Source: Streptomyces tardus
Lineage (GTDB): Bacteria; Actinomycetota; Actinomycetes; Streptomycetales; Streptomycetaceae
Direction of reading: 5' to 3'
NCBI RefSeq assembly: GCF_018101125.2
Contig: NZ_JAELVF020000001.1
Location: 1,578,564-1,642,563, forward strand
Length of the DNA: 64,000 bases
Shown here: in pieces, positions 51,980 through 60,245 of the stretch
Numbering within the stretch: the first letter of the stretch is position 1
Layout of the letters: each line of letters opens with the position of its first letter
Translations under genes and position numbers: made by a program
The notes under the pieces: model-generated
The model's input: only the letters and a program-made list of their open reading frames with translations
Databases searched by the model: none
What the model was told of the DNA's origin: nothing

Positions 51980-53679
51980 TCGCCAAGATCAGCAGCGGCA
52001 AGAACACCGCCGGCCTCATCCGCTACCTCTACGGACCCGGCCGCGCCAACGAACACACCAACCCCCACCTCGTCGCCTCCTGGGACGGCTACGCCCCCGA
52101 CCCCGCCCACAGCGTGACCCCAGCCGAAGCCGCCGCCACCAGGAAACTCCTCGTCGCCGACCTCGACCTCCACGTCAACCAAGCCAAGCGCCACCACCGC
52201 ACCCCCACCCAACACGTATGGCACTGCTCCCTCCGCACCGCCCCCGGCGACCGCACCCTCACCGACGACGAGTGGTCCCACATCGCCCACCGCATCGTCG
52301 CGGCCACCGGCATCGCACCCGAAGGCGACCCCGACGGCTGCCGCTGGATCGCCGTACGCCACGCCCCCGACCACATCCACATCGCCGCCACCACCGTCCG
52401 CCCCGACCTGCGCACCGCACGCCACTGGAACGACTACCTCACCGCCGACCGCGAACTCGCCACCATCGAGAAGGAGTACGGCCTCCACCAGGTCGCACGC
52501 AGCGACCGCACCGCAGCCAAACGCCCCACCCGCGCCGAACACGAGAAAGCCCATCGCACCGGCCGCGACCGAACCGCCCGCGAACGCCTCCGCACCACCG
52601 TCCGCACCGCCGTCGCCGCTGCCACCACCACCGAAGAGTTCGTCCGGCTTCTCCACGACACGGACGGCGTCCTCGTGGAGGTGCAGCATTTCCCCTCCGG
52701 CGATATCCGCGGCTACAAGGTCGCCCTCCCCGGTGACGTCAACGCGGCGGGTGAACCGGTGTGGTTCTCCGGTTGCAAACTCGCCCCCGACCTATCGTTC
52801 CCCAAGATCCGCGAACGCCTGAACGTCACCGAAGTTCCCGAGCTGAACGGCAAGCCCCACCCCTGGCACCTAGCCACGGCCGCCGCCGAGAGCATCCCCC
52901 GCAGCCTAGAACAGAACGATGACAACGCCTCTCAGGCCCATCTCGCCACACTCGGCGAAGCACTCGACGCCCTCCCACTCATTGCACCGAGCAGCCTTCG
53001 CTTGAACCTCCACCAGGCCGCGACCACGTTCGAGCGTGCTACGCGTTCCCACATCCGCCCCGACCACCAGAGCAGCCGCGCACTGCGCGCGGCCGTCCGG
53101 GCCATATTGCGAGAGCCCACGCCCAGGGACGGGACCGCGCTCGCGATGTTCCTTGACGCGATAGTTCTCGCAGTGATCGCCGCCGTCCGCTGGCATGATA
53201 AGCACCACAACCGGCAGCAGGCCCTCGCCGCACAACAGGCCCTGACACCTCTCCAGACCGCCTACAACGAAGCCGCAAAGGCCCCCTTGACCTCGCTCGC
53301 CAACCGCAAGCCCCCACGCGCGGCCGAGCGACACTCAGAGGTCATTCGCGAGACCCTGCCTGAACACGCCGACGACATCCTCACAAGCTCCGACTGGGGC
53401 GCCCTGGCAACTGTCCTGAGTGACGCCAAGGTGGCAGGGCACGACCCCGCCCGGCTGCTGAAGCACGCCGCCGACCAGCGGGCGCTGGACGACACACGCT
53501 CGCCCGCAAGGGTTCTGGTCTGGCGCATCGAGCGCCTGCGCCAGCACCCTGCATCCAGCGCACGGACGCGAGCTGCCCAGGCCCGCAGCTCGACGGCCAC
53601 GCACTTCGCCCCACACCCACAGGCAGCCGCTCCTATCTCCCTCCCCGCGGAACGGCCTCTCGGCCGGCGGCGTCGGTAG
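51976..53679 (+). CDS. Relaxase/mobilisation nuclease of element 2
   Basis: HUH-type relaxase of 567 residues, the same length as in element 1. N-terminal motif IRYLYGPGRANEHTNPHLVA, then VWHCSLRTAPGDRTLTDDEW and the histidine triad region HAPDHIHIAATTVRPDLR; CRWIAVRHAP precedes it. Further conserved stretch LPGDVNAAGEPVWFSGCKLA. The rest is helical and alanine-rich and less conserved. ATG at 51976 overlaps mobC's stop. Needed for transfer with a helper conjugative element. Confidence 0.92.
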   Translation: MIAKISSGKNTAGLIRYLYGPGRANEHTNPHLVASWDGYAPDPAHSVTPAEAAATRKLLVADLDLHVNQAKRHHRTPTQHVWHCSLRTAPGDRTLTDDEWSHIAHRIVAATGIAPEGDPDGCRWIAVRHAPDHIHIAATTVRPDLRTARHWNDYLTADRELATIEKEYGLHQVARSDRTAAKRPTRAEHEKAHRTGRDRTARERLRTTVRTAVAAATTTEEFVRLLHDTDGVLVEVQHFPSGDIRGYKVALPGDVNAAGEPVWFSGCKLAPDLSFPKIRERLNVTEVPELNGKPHPWHLATAAAESIPRSLEQNDDNASQAHLATLGEALDALPLIAPSSLRLNLHQAATTFERATRSHIRPDHQSSRALRAAVRAILREPTPRDGTALAMFLDAIVLAVIAAVRWHDKHHNRQQALAAQQALTPLQTAYNEAAKAPLTSLANRKPPRAAERHSEVIRETLPEHADDILTSSDWGALATVLSDAKVAGHDPARLLKHAADQRALDDTRSPARVLVWRIERLRQHPASSARTRAAQARSSTATHFAPHPQAAAPISLPAERPLGRRRR

Positions 53680-53804
53680 GAGGCTGGCGAGCGCTGTGTT
53701 CCGGCCAGATCTGTGGTCGTTGCCGGGAAGTCGCTAGCTGAGCAGACGGGTTCTCGTCTGAGTGACATGCTGGGATGACACAGGGCGAGAAAGGAAGTCG
53801 GCTC

Positions 53805-54347
53805 ATGCGGTGGACAGTTCATGGCGAGCGTCAGATTTATAGCAACCCCTGGGTCAACCTGTGGCTCGCGGACGTCCAGCAGCCCGACGGACGACGCTGG
53901 GAACACCATGTCGTCAAGATGCGCCACCTGGCGGTGGCGGCGGTGGTAGACGAGCAGAAGCGCGTGCTGATGCTCTGGCGTCACCGCTTCATCACCGATA
54001 CCTGGGGCTGGGAACTGCCCATGGGCCTGATCGAGGCGGACGAAACCCCGGAGCAGGCCGCGGCTCGCGAGGTCGAGGAAGAGACCGGCTGGCGGGTGGA
54101 CGGCATGAAGCCGTTGGTCTACGCGCAGCCCGCGAACGGCATTACGGACTCCGAGCACTACGTCTTCCGCGCAGAGGGGGCCGCCTACGCCGGCCCGCCC
54201 ACCGAGCTGAACGAGACCGACCGCATCGAGTGGGTGCCGATCTCGGAGATCCGCGGCATGATCGACCGCCGCGAGATCGTTAGCAGCGGCAGCCTGGTCG
54301 GGCTGCTCTATCTACTGCTGGACGAGGCGACCGGCGTCATCGGCTGA
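53805..54347 (+). CDS. NUDIX hydrolase, ADP-ribose-pyrophosphatase-like
   Basis: Protein of 180 residues with a Nudix box starting MGLIEADETPEQAAAREVEE and ending ETGW, around residues 75-100, and the N-terminal strand region YSNPWVNLWLADVQQPDGRR typical of ADP-ribose/ADP-sugar pyrophosphatases. ATG 53805 (MRWTVHGERQ) is favoured because AAAGGAAG precedes it; ATG 53775 adds ten residues. It stands alone after the relaxase, convergent with the XRE-TPR gene. Confidence 0.88.
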   Translation: MRWTVHGERQIYSNPWVNLWLADVQQPDGRRWEHHVVKMRHLAVAAVVDEQKRVLMLWRHRFITDTWGWELPMGLIEADETPEQAAAREVEEETGWRVDGMKPLVYAQPANGITDSEHYVFRAEGAAYAGPPTELNETDRIEWVPISEIRGMIDRREIVSSGSLVGLLYLLLDEATGVIG

Positions 54348-54409
54348 ACTGGCAGTCTGGGTCGCTGTCGTGCCTCGTCCTTACGCCCAGGTGAGAGGCA
54401 CGGCGGTTC

Positions 54410-55732
54410 CTAGCCAAGAACCTCGCGCATCTTCTGCTCGAACGAGATCACCGGTGCTTCCCGGGCGTAAGGAGCGAGACGCCCGTGAAACTCCCGCACA
54501 TGTCCTGCCACCCGTGGTGAGTCGAGGGATGCGGTGAAGTCGAGGGCCAGACTGGCACTCTGACAGGCGGCATCCAGGCTGCCTTGCTGGAGCTGGGCAG
54601 TAGCCAGCCAGAAGGCGTGGAAGGCTCGGCCCCGCTGCTGAGCGGCCGACTCCCGACGCAGGCCCTCCGCGATGAGGGGCTCTGCTCGTGCAGACTCCCC
54701 GAGGCGGGCGAGGGCGATACCGGTGTCCACGATCAGCTTGCTCTCATCGAAGTAGCGCACCCAGGGGGGCGCTACATCTTCCCGACCTCTGGCCTGTTCG
54801 TAAGCGTCGCGGGAGCGGTCGAGGGCTTGGTGGCAGGCCATCGAGTCGCTAAGCGTGGCCTGCGCGAACGCCTCTCGCATGTGGAGCATCGACATGACCA
54901 AAGGCTGATCACCCACTGCGCGGGCGGAGTCCTGGGCCCTGCAGGCCAGCGCCACGGCGTCGGTGGAGTTGCCGTCGTAGGTCGCCTGAAGGCTCATGCA
55001 GGAGAGCACATTGGCCATGAAGAGGTAGTCGTCCTGGAGGCGGGAGAGCCGCAGGGCCTGTGTGAAGTGGGTACGTGCGGTGCTGTACTGGCGGGCGTCG
55101 AAGTAGGCCCAGCCAGCTAGCCGGGCGAGCTCGGCCGCCAAGGATTGCAGGTCACGACGCAGCGCTTCGTCGGCGCCGTTCATTAGCTGCGATACGTAGC
55201 GCAGGTGCCCGACGACTGCCGGTCGCAGTGAGGCGCCGCCGTGTTCGTCGTCTCTGCGCCAGTAGTCCTCCACCGAGGACCGCAACGCCACGAGCGTGGA
55301 CCGAGTCACCTTCCCGTCGGCAAGCGTGAGCAGGTCATCTATGCCGCTTGCCTCCCCGCCATCCTCTGCCACCGCTGCCACCTCGTCTATGGACGCTGAA
55401 GGCTGGCCGGGTGTGCGCTTGAACTCCCTCGGGATGGCGGGGATCTCCCACGGTCGGTGTGCCAGCCCAAGCATGGCTCCTGGGATGCGCAGCCCATCCG
55501 CGACGCGTTCGATCACGTCGATATGGGCGAGGCTTCTGCGCCCGGACATGATCTCCCCGACCCTGCTGGGCGTCATCCCGCATAACGCCGCGATACGCGA
55601 GGGATAAACGCCCGCCCACTTCTTCGCAAGCTGAAAAACCTGCCCGAAGTCGCGTTCGCGGCAGACGCGTTGAAACTCAGAGCTCGCGACTAACTCGGGT
55701 GGGAGTCCCGTGTAGGACTGCGGTCCGGGCAC
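54410..55732 (-). CDS. XRE-family regulator with TPR-like C-terminal domain
   Basis: Protein of 440 residues. The helix-turn-helix (YPSRIAALCGMTPSRVGEIM, SGRRSLAHIDVIERVADGLR) is near residues 40-85; the C-terminal 250 residues are helical with TPR character (LAGWAYFDARQYSTARTHFT, DTGIALARLGESARAEPLIA). Proteins of this build pair with ATPase-type anti-sigma-like genes in many streptomycete loci. It is divergent from the ATPase gene at 55882, and the dyad at 55792-55808 lies 60 bp upstream of its start, a likely autoregulatory site. Confidence 0.85.
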   Translation of the reverse strand: MPGPQSYTGLPPELVASSEFQRVCRERDFGQVFQLAKKWAGVYPSRIAALCGMTPSRVGEIMSGRRSLAHIDVIERVADGLRIPGAMLGLAHRPWEIPAIPREFKRTPGQPSASIDEVAAVAEDGGEASGIDDLLTLADGKVTRSTLVALRSSVEDYWRRDDEHGGASLRPAVVGHLRYVSQLMNGADEALRRDLQSLAAELARLAGWAYFDARQYSTARTHFTQALRLSRLQDDYLFMANVLSCMSLQATYDGNSTDAVALACRAQDSARAVGDQPLVMSMLHMREAFAQATLSDSMACHQALDRSRDAYEQARGREDVAPPWVRYFDESKLIVDTGIALARLGESARAEPLIAEGLRRESAAQQRGRAFHAFWLATAQLQQGSLDAACQSASLALDFTASLDSPRVAGHVREFHGRLAPYAREAPVISFEQKMREVLG

Positions 55733-55791
55733 GTGCGCTCCTCGGCCGTCTCGACGGCGCGTACTGGGCGGGTGGTCAGCCGCAGCAGATC

Positions 55792-55808
55792 TTACCCACG
55801 TTGGGTAA
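55792..55808. promoter_or_regulatory. Palindromic operator candidate between divergent regulator and ATPase genes
   Basis: TTACCCACGTTGGGTAA: perfect 7-bp arms around CGT. A site for a dimeric regulator in the 149-bp divergent gap. Confidence 0.5.
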
Positions 55809-55881
55809 TCACCGTGACCTGATCCCGTGATGGCCTCACGCGGTGCAGTAGTCCCCCGACTACCCGCTACGAGGGGACGCG

Positions 55882-56379
55882 ATGCACGCGATGGCTAAGC
55901 ACAACCCAGCAACCACCCAGCAATGGCGCATGCAGTTCGCCTCGACTGCCCGCTGCGTCCCACTTGTCCGCACCCAGGTGAACAAGGCCCTCCACGAGCG
56001 GGGGTACGCCCGCAACGACATCGACGACGCCGTCCTGGTGGCGAGCGAACTCGCGACGAACGCCGTAATGCACGGCCACCTCCCCGGACACCTCTTCGAG
56101 GTCGGACTGGTCCCATCCGACGGCACCTGCCTCGTCGAGGTCTCCGACAGCAGCCCCCGACCGCCCAGAGTCCTCACGGCCGGCAGTGACGACGAAAGCG
56201 GCCGTGGCCTCGAACTCGTGAGCACACTCGCTCTGCACGTCGGACAACGCCTTCGCAAACCGGTCGGCAAGACAGTGTGGGCCACGATGCGCATGACTCA
56301 CGGACGCGAGCCCACCAAATCGCCGCATTGGCCGTTCACCGCCACGTGCACCGCAACTGCCGACGGGCGCGTGCGGTGA
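55882..56379 (+). CDS. ATP-binding protein of the RsbW-like histidine-kinase-ATPase family
   Basis: Protein of 165 residues with the HATPase_c fold used by anti-sigma factors and Streptomyces regulators: N-box VASELATNAVMHGHLPGH near residue 55, G1-type box VEVSDSSPRPP, and G2-type ESGRGLELVSTLA. It lacks any sensor or phospho-acceptor domain. ATG 55882 follows GAGGGGA; ATG 55891 is possible. The pair of this gene and the divergent XRE-TPR gene resembles regulatory pairs common in Streptomyces. The stop overlaps the next small gene. Confidence 0.88.
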   Translation: MHAMAKHNPATTQQWRMQFASTARCVPLVRTQVNKALHERGYARNDIDDAVLVASELATNAVMHGHLPGHLFEVGLVPSDGTCLVEVSDSSPRPPRVLTAGSDDESGRGLELVSTLALHVGQRLRKPVGKTVWATMRMTHGREPTKSPHWPFTATCTATADGRVR

Positions 56380-56483
56380 TGCGCGCTATCGGCCGCTACG
56401 CCGGCCTTCTCTTCATCATCGGCATCAGCGCCTCCTGCGGCCTTGCCGTCGGCCTGGTTTTCGCCTCAACGTCCGCTCCCTGA
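56379..56483 (+). CDS. Very small membrane peptide (34 residues)
   Basis: MRAIGRYAGLLFIIGISASC then GLAVGLVFASTSAP: a single hydrophobic helix with a basic start. The ATG overlaps the stop of the ATPase gene (TGATG), which argues for translation. Function unknown. The following 56484-56701 is without a supported gene. Confidence 0.55.
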   Translation: MRAIGRYAGLLFIIGISASCGLAVGLVFASTSAP

Positions 56484-56701
56484 ACCGGCCTGCCCCGAGT
56501 GTGTACCCGCGTACGGCGGGTCGGCTCCCCCGTGCCCACCCGGGACGGGCCTCACCCGCCCGGCCGTCTACGAGCCGAGCTCGACGGCCGGGCGGGTCCC
56601 ACAGCAGTACTCGCCATCAACCAGCCACAACTCCTTGCGGACTGCGCGGGCGCACCCAAGTGCCCCACGCCCGGGCCGCTCGACGAAAGAGAGGCTATTT
56701 C

Positions 56702-57796
56702 ATGATCCAGCACCCTGCCCTGGCCGAGATAGACAGCTCAGTGCCCGTCACAATCAGCACCGACCGCACACTCCGCGTCAAGGTCATCGACGCGTGCGGC
56801 ATGACCTGCACCTTCTGCCACAACGAGGGCACCCCCGTGAGCGCGGACAACCGCACTCACCAGATCGGAGCGTTCGCACCGACAGGCCCGTCAGGGCGCG
56901 TCTCCATCTACGCGGCAACCAACGGCTCCAGCTTCCTGAGCGCGCCGGTCTTCCCCGACGAAGCCTTTCGGCAGGCGCTGACACAGTTACGCCAAGCACT
57001 CGACTTCGACGAAGTGCACCTGACAGGGGGCGAACCAACCCTCCATCCACGCCTGCCGCAGATCGTCGCCTTGGCGAAGGAAGCCGGCTACGAGGTCAGC
57101 GTCACCTCCAACGGGGAAAACGGCGGACGCACCCTGGCCTCCTGCGCAGACGCGGGCTTGGACCACGTCAACTTCTCCATCTTCGGCACCACACCCGAAG
57201 AGCTCGCTCAGGTCCAGAACACCCGTTACCGCAGACCCGCCCTCGCGCAACGCAAGATCGCCGCCCTCGACGCGTCGATCCAACTCGCCATGGACGTCGG
57301 CATCGGGACTCGTGCCAACGTGGTGCTACCGAACCGCGGACACGTTCCACGCATTCACCGGCTGCTCCACAAGTACTCCGACAGGCTCTCCGTACGCGTG
57401 CTCTCTTCTCTGGCAGACGGAGACGACTCGCTCCAGGCGATCGACCTCCTGCTGAGCGAGCTCAAGGCGGAGCTAACAGAAGTACGGCTGATCGCCGGCA
57501 CCTCCGGCTTCCGCATGGCCTACCAGCTACCGAGTGGCCGAGAGCTGATCGTCAAGCACATCCGTCCACTACGGTTGCCGGAAACCTGCACCAGCTGCCG
57601 CTTCAACAACCCCACCGACTGCGAAGAGGGCTACTACGGCGTGCGCCTCTACCGCGACACAGCAGGCAGATTCCACGTCGGAGTATGCATACAGCGCATG
57701 GACCTCTGCCTGCCCGTGGAAGAGTTCGTCGCGGGAGAGGCGTGCGCTGAGGTCGCCCACCTTCGCGAGAGCGATTTCCACGACCTGACCAAGTAA
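56702..57796 (+). CDS. Radical SAM protein
   Basis: Protein of 364 residues. The radical-SAM cluster motif is CGMTCTFCH (CxxxCxxC) near residue 33, followed by the VHLTGGEPTLHPRLPQI (GGEP) AdoMet motif near residue 103 and SVTSNGENGG. The C-terminal part has extra cysteines (CTSCRFNNPTDCEEGYYGVR, then CIQRMDLC), suggesting an auxiliary iron-sulphur cluster as in SPASM/MoaA-like enzymes. The best start is ATG 56702 after AGAGAGG. It is followed after 25 bp by a CYTH gene. Substrate unknown. Confidence 0.9.
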   Translation: MIQHPALAEIDSSVPVTISTDRTLRVKVIDACGMTCTFCHNEGTPVSADNRTHQIGAFAPTGPSGRVSIYAATNGSSFLSAPVFPDEAFRQALTQLRQALDFDEVHLTGGEPTLHPRLPQIVALAKEAGYEVSVTSNGENGGRTLASCADAGLDHVNFSIFGTTPEELAQVQNTRYRRPALAQRKIAALDASIQLAMDVGIGTRANVVLPNRGHVPRIHRLLHKYSDRLSVRVLSSLADGDDSLQAIDLLLSELKAELTEVRLIAGTSGFRMAYQLPSGRELIVKHIRPLRLPETCTSCRFNNPTDCEEGYYGVRLYRDTAGRFHVGVCIQRMDLCLPVEEFVAGEACAEVAHLRESDFHDLTK

Positions 57797-57821
57797 GAAC
57801 CGCGCTAGGAGTCCACCAGCG

Positions 57822-58388
57822 ATGCCCCAGAATGAGTACGAGGCCAAGTTCCTCAACATCGATGTCGACGCCGTCCGCGACCAGCTCCGTACCTCCGGCG
57901 CCCAACTCGTCTTCGACAGGACCATGTTCACCCGGCTGATCTTCGAGAACGACGCTGTCCAGGGCGAACAATGGCTGCGTTTGCGCGACGAAGGCGGCAA
58001 GACCACTCTCACCCTCAAGCAGGTCAGCGACGCCACCACCATCAACGGCACCACCGAGGTCGAGATCGAGGTTGACGATCTCGACAAGACCGCCGAGCTC
58101 CTCAAGGCCACTGGGCTCCGCCAGGTCCGGTACCAGCAGAACTACCGCGAGGAATGGCAGCTCGGCGACATCAAGTACGACCTCGACACCTGGCCCGCCC
58201 TGCCCACGTTCATCGAGATCGAAGGTCCCTCCGAAGACGCAGTCCGCAAGGCCGTCGCGGACCTTGGCTTCGACTACGAACAGGCCCGCTACGGCAGCAT
58301 CGACCTCATCTACATGAGCGAGCTGAACCGAAACATTCTCGCCGAATCGACTCTCCTGTTCGAAGGGCACGAGGAGGCATCTGCGTAG
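57822..58388 (+). CDS. CYTH domain protein (adenylate cyclase class IV / triphosphatase type)
   Basis: Protein of 188 residues with the CYTH fold: EYEAKFLNIDVDAVRDQL (the ExExK start, here E-Y-E-A-K), WLRLRDEGGKTTLTLKQV, TEVEIEVDDLDK, WPALPTFIEIEGPSEDAVRK. These acidic and basic strands line the tunnel that binds triphosphate groups. Members are thiamine-triphosphatases, adenylate cyclases or inorganic triphosphatases; the sequence does not decide. AGGAG lies at 57807. Probably cotranscribed with the radical SAM gene. Confidence 0.9.
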   Translation: MPQNEYEAKFLNIDVDAVRDQLRTSGAQLVFDRTMFTRLIFENDAVQGEQWLRLRDEGGKTTLTLKQVSDATTINGTTEVEIEVDDLDKTAELLKATGLRQVRYQQNYREEWQLGDIKYDLDTWPALPTFIEIEGPSEDAVRKAVADLGFDYEQARYGSIDLIYMSELNRNILAESTLLFEGHEEASA

Positions 58389-58514
58389 GTCCCTGCTCCT
58401 GGGCTTACAAACGTCCGCTATCCCAAGGCCGAGCCTCACGGCGGTCTCGTACAGCCGTACTGCGACCGCGGTATGCCCCCGAAGGCGCAGGCCGCCGACC
58501 GCGCGCCGGAGGGG

Positions 58515-58655
58515 CAAGTGTGGCACTGCTCGGTGCGCGCGGCGCCCGAGGATCTTCACCGATGTTGAGTGGGCGACGATCGCCCGGCGTGTTCTGCACG
58601 CGACCGGTATTGCGCCCGAGGGTGATCCGGACGGTTGCCGGTGGGTTGCGGTGTT
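58515..58655 (+). pseudogene. Relaxase fragment, relic of a third mobilisable element
   Basis: Translates as VWHCSVRAAPED, then after a frame change LTDVEWATIARRVLHATGIA and PEGDPDGCRWVAVF, matching the corresponding internal piece of both relaxases (VWHCPVRAAPED, LTDDQWAEVARRIVAAAGIA). No start or rest of the gene remains. The gap 58389-58791 contains nothing else recognisable. Confidence 0.85.
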
Positions 58656-58791
58656 CCCCCACCACAAGACCGCCACGGCCGCCGTCCGAGAATTCCGCGA
58701 GAGGATCCAGGCGCTGCCCGCCGCAGCTTGATCAGATGCCGTCCTCCGGACGGGCCTCCGGAGTGGGTGACTGGAGTGCCAGGATGACGGC

Positions 58792-59991
58792 ATGACGACG
58801 ATCAACGGCGAAGTCGTGCCCGGGTTCGAGCCGGTGCGCGAGGCGTTCGCGGCCAACTTCGACCATCACGGCGACATCGGCGCGGCGGTCTGCGTGTACC
58901 ACCACGGCCGTCCCGTGGTGGACCTGTGGGGCGGCACCGCAGACGCCGAGACCGGTCGTCCGTGGAAACGGGACACCCTGCAACTCGTCTACTCGGCGAC
59001 CAAAGGCGTCACCGCCACCGCAGTGCATCTCCTCGCCCAGCGAGGCGCCCTCGACCTGGACGCACCCGTCGCCGTGTACTGGCCCGAGTTCGCCGCCAAC
59101 GGCAAGGCGGACATCCCGGTGCGGTGGCTGCTCTCACACCAGGCGGGTCTGGTGGCGGTGGACCAACCAGTGCCGCTGGCCGATGCGTTGGCCTGGCACC
59201 CGATGACCAAGGCCCTGGCCGCACAGCGCCCCCTGTGGACCCCGGGCACGGCACACGGCTACCACGGACGGACATGGGGCTGGCTGGTCGGCGAGATCAT
59301 CCGCCGGGTATCCGGCCGCACCCCCGGCCGCTACATAGCCGAGGAGATCGCCGAACCGTTGGGCCTGGACTTCCACGTCGGCCTGCCGGTGAGCGAACGC
59401 GACCGCGTCAGCCGCATGTCGTACCGGCAGCCAGATGTCGACCTCACCGCCTTGCCCGAAGACCAGATCCCGGCAGAACTTCGCGACCAGGTGGCCGCCT
59501 GGCGCGACCCCAACTCCCTCAGCAACAGGGCCTTCCAGGTCACGGAACCGGCTGCCATCGACTTCAACTCCCCCGACGTACACGCTGCGGAACTCCCGGC
59601 CTCCAACGGCATCGGCACCGCCCGCAGCCTGGCCCGCTTGTACGCGGCCGTGATCGGCGAGGTGGACGGCGTACGCCTCCTGACGCCGGACGTCCTCGCC
59701 TCGGCGACCAAGGAACAGTCCGCCGGGCTCGACCAAGTAGTCGTCACGCAGAGCCGATTCAGCTCCGGCTACATGCTGCCGACCAAGGGCGACCCCATGA
59801 TCGGCCCCAACTCCTTCGGCCACACGGGCCGGGGAGGCTCCCTCGCCTTCGCCGACCCAGAGCTCGGGGTCGCGTTCGGATACGTCATTAATCACATCGT
59901 CGGTGGCACCGACGACATACGCGCGGCGTCGCTGGTCGGTGCAGTGCGCAAGTCTCTGCTGTGGCCCAGCGGGACCTCGATATCTCACTGA
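58792..59991 (+). CDS. Serine hydrolase, beta-lactamase/esterase (class C-like) family
   Basis: Protein of 399 residues of the EstB/penicillin-binding-protein-like family. The catalytic SxxK is in YSATKGVTATAVHLLAQRG near residue 66, the second motif YHGRTWGWLVGEIIRR has Tyr where YxN is expected, and a late HTGRGGS stands at the KTG-like position. No signal peptide is visible, so cytoplasmic. Members hydrolyse esters or lactams. ATG 58792. Confidence 0.9.
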   Translation: MTTINGEVVPGFEPVREAFAANFDHHGDIGAAVCVYHHGRPVVDLWGGTADAETGRPWKRDTLQLVYSATKGVTATAVHLLAQRGALDLDAPVAVYWPEFAANGKADIPVRWLLSHQAGLVAVDQPVPLADALAWHPMTKALAAQRPLWTPGTAHGYHGRTWGWLVGEIIRRVSGRTPGRYIAEEIAEPLGLDFHVGLPVSERDRVSRMSYRQPDVDLTALPEDQIPAELRDQVAAWRDPNSLSNRAFQVTEPAAIDFNSPDVHAAELPASNGIGTARSLARLYAAVIGEVDGVRLLTPDVLASATKEQSAGLDQVVVTQSRFSSGYMLPTKGDPMIGPNSFGHTGRGGSLAFADPELGVAFGYVINHIVGGTDDIRAASLVGAVRKSLLWPSGTSISH

Positions 59992-60245
59992 CGGAATCCA
60001 CTGCACGCCGGTTACTGCGAGGCTACCTGCCACGCGCGTGGCCGTTCGTGATCGCGGTTTCGGTGCCCCTCCGTGTCCCTGGCGCTGACAGTGATCCAGA
60101 ACTTTGTCGGGCGACTCCGACAGCGGGGGAACTTCGCTCCCTCGGGAATCTGGCCCCATTCAGGCCACTACGGTCGCCTTTTGAGCTCGCACCGTCACGC
60201 CATGGCTGGATCGGGTTGCCAGGTGAGACGACATGCCCCTCAGTC

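Noticed and set aside
4930..53679. Self-transmissible actinomycete ICE
   Set aside because: No FtsK/TraB-type DNA translocase, no VirB/VirD4 homologue and no spread genes beyond DUF2637 were found; the relaxase implies help from another element.
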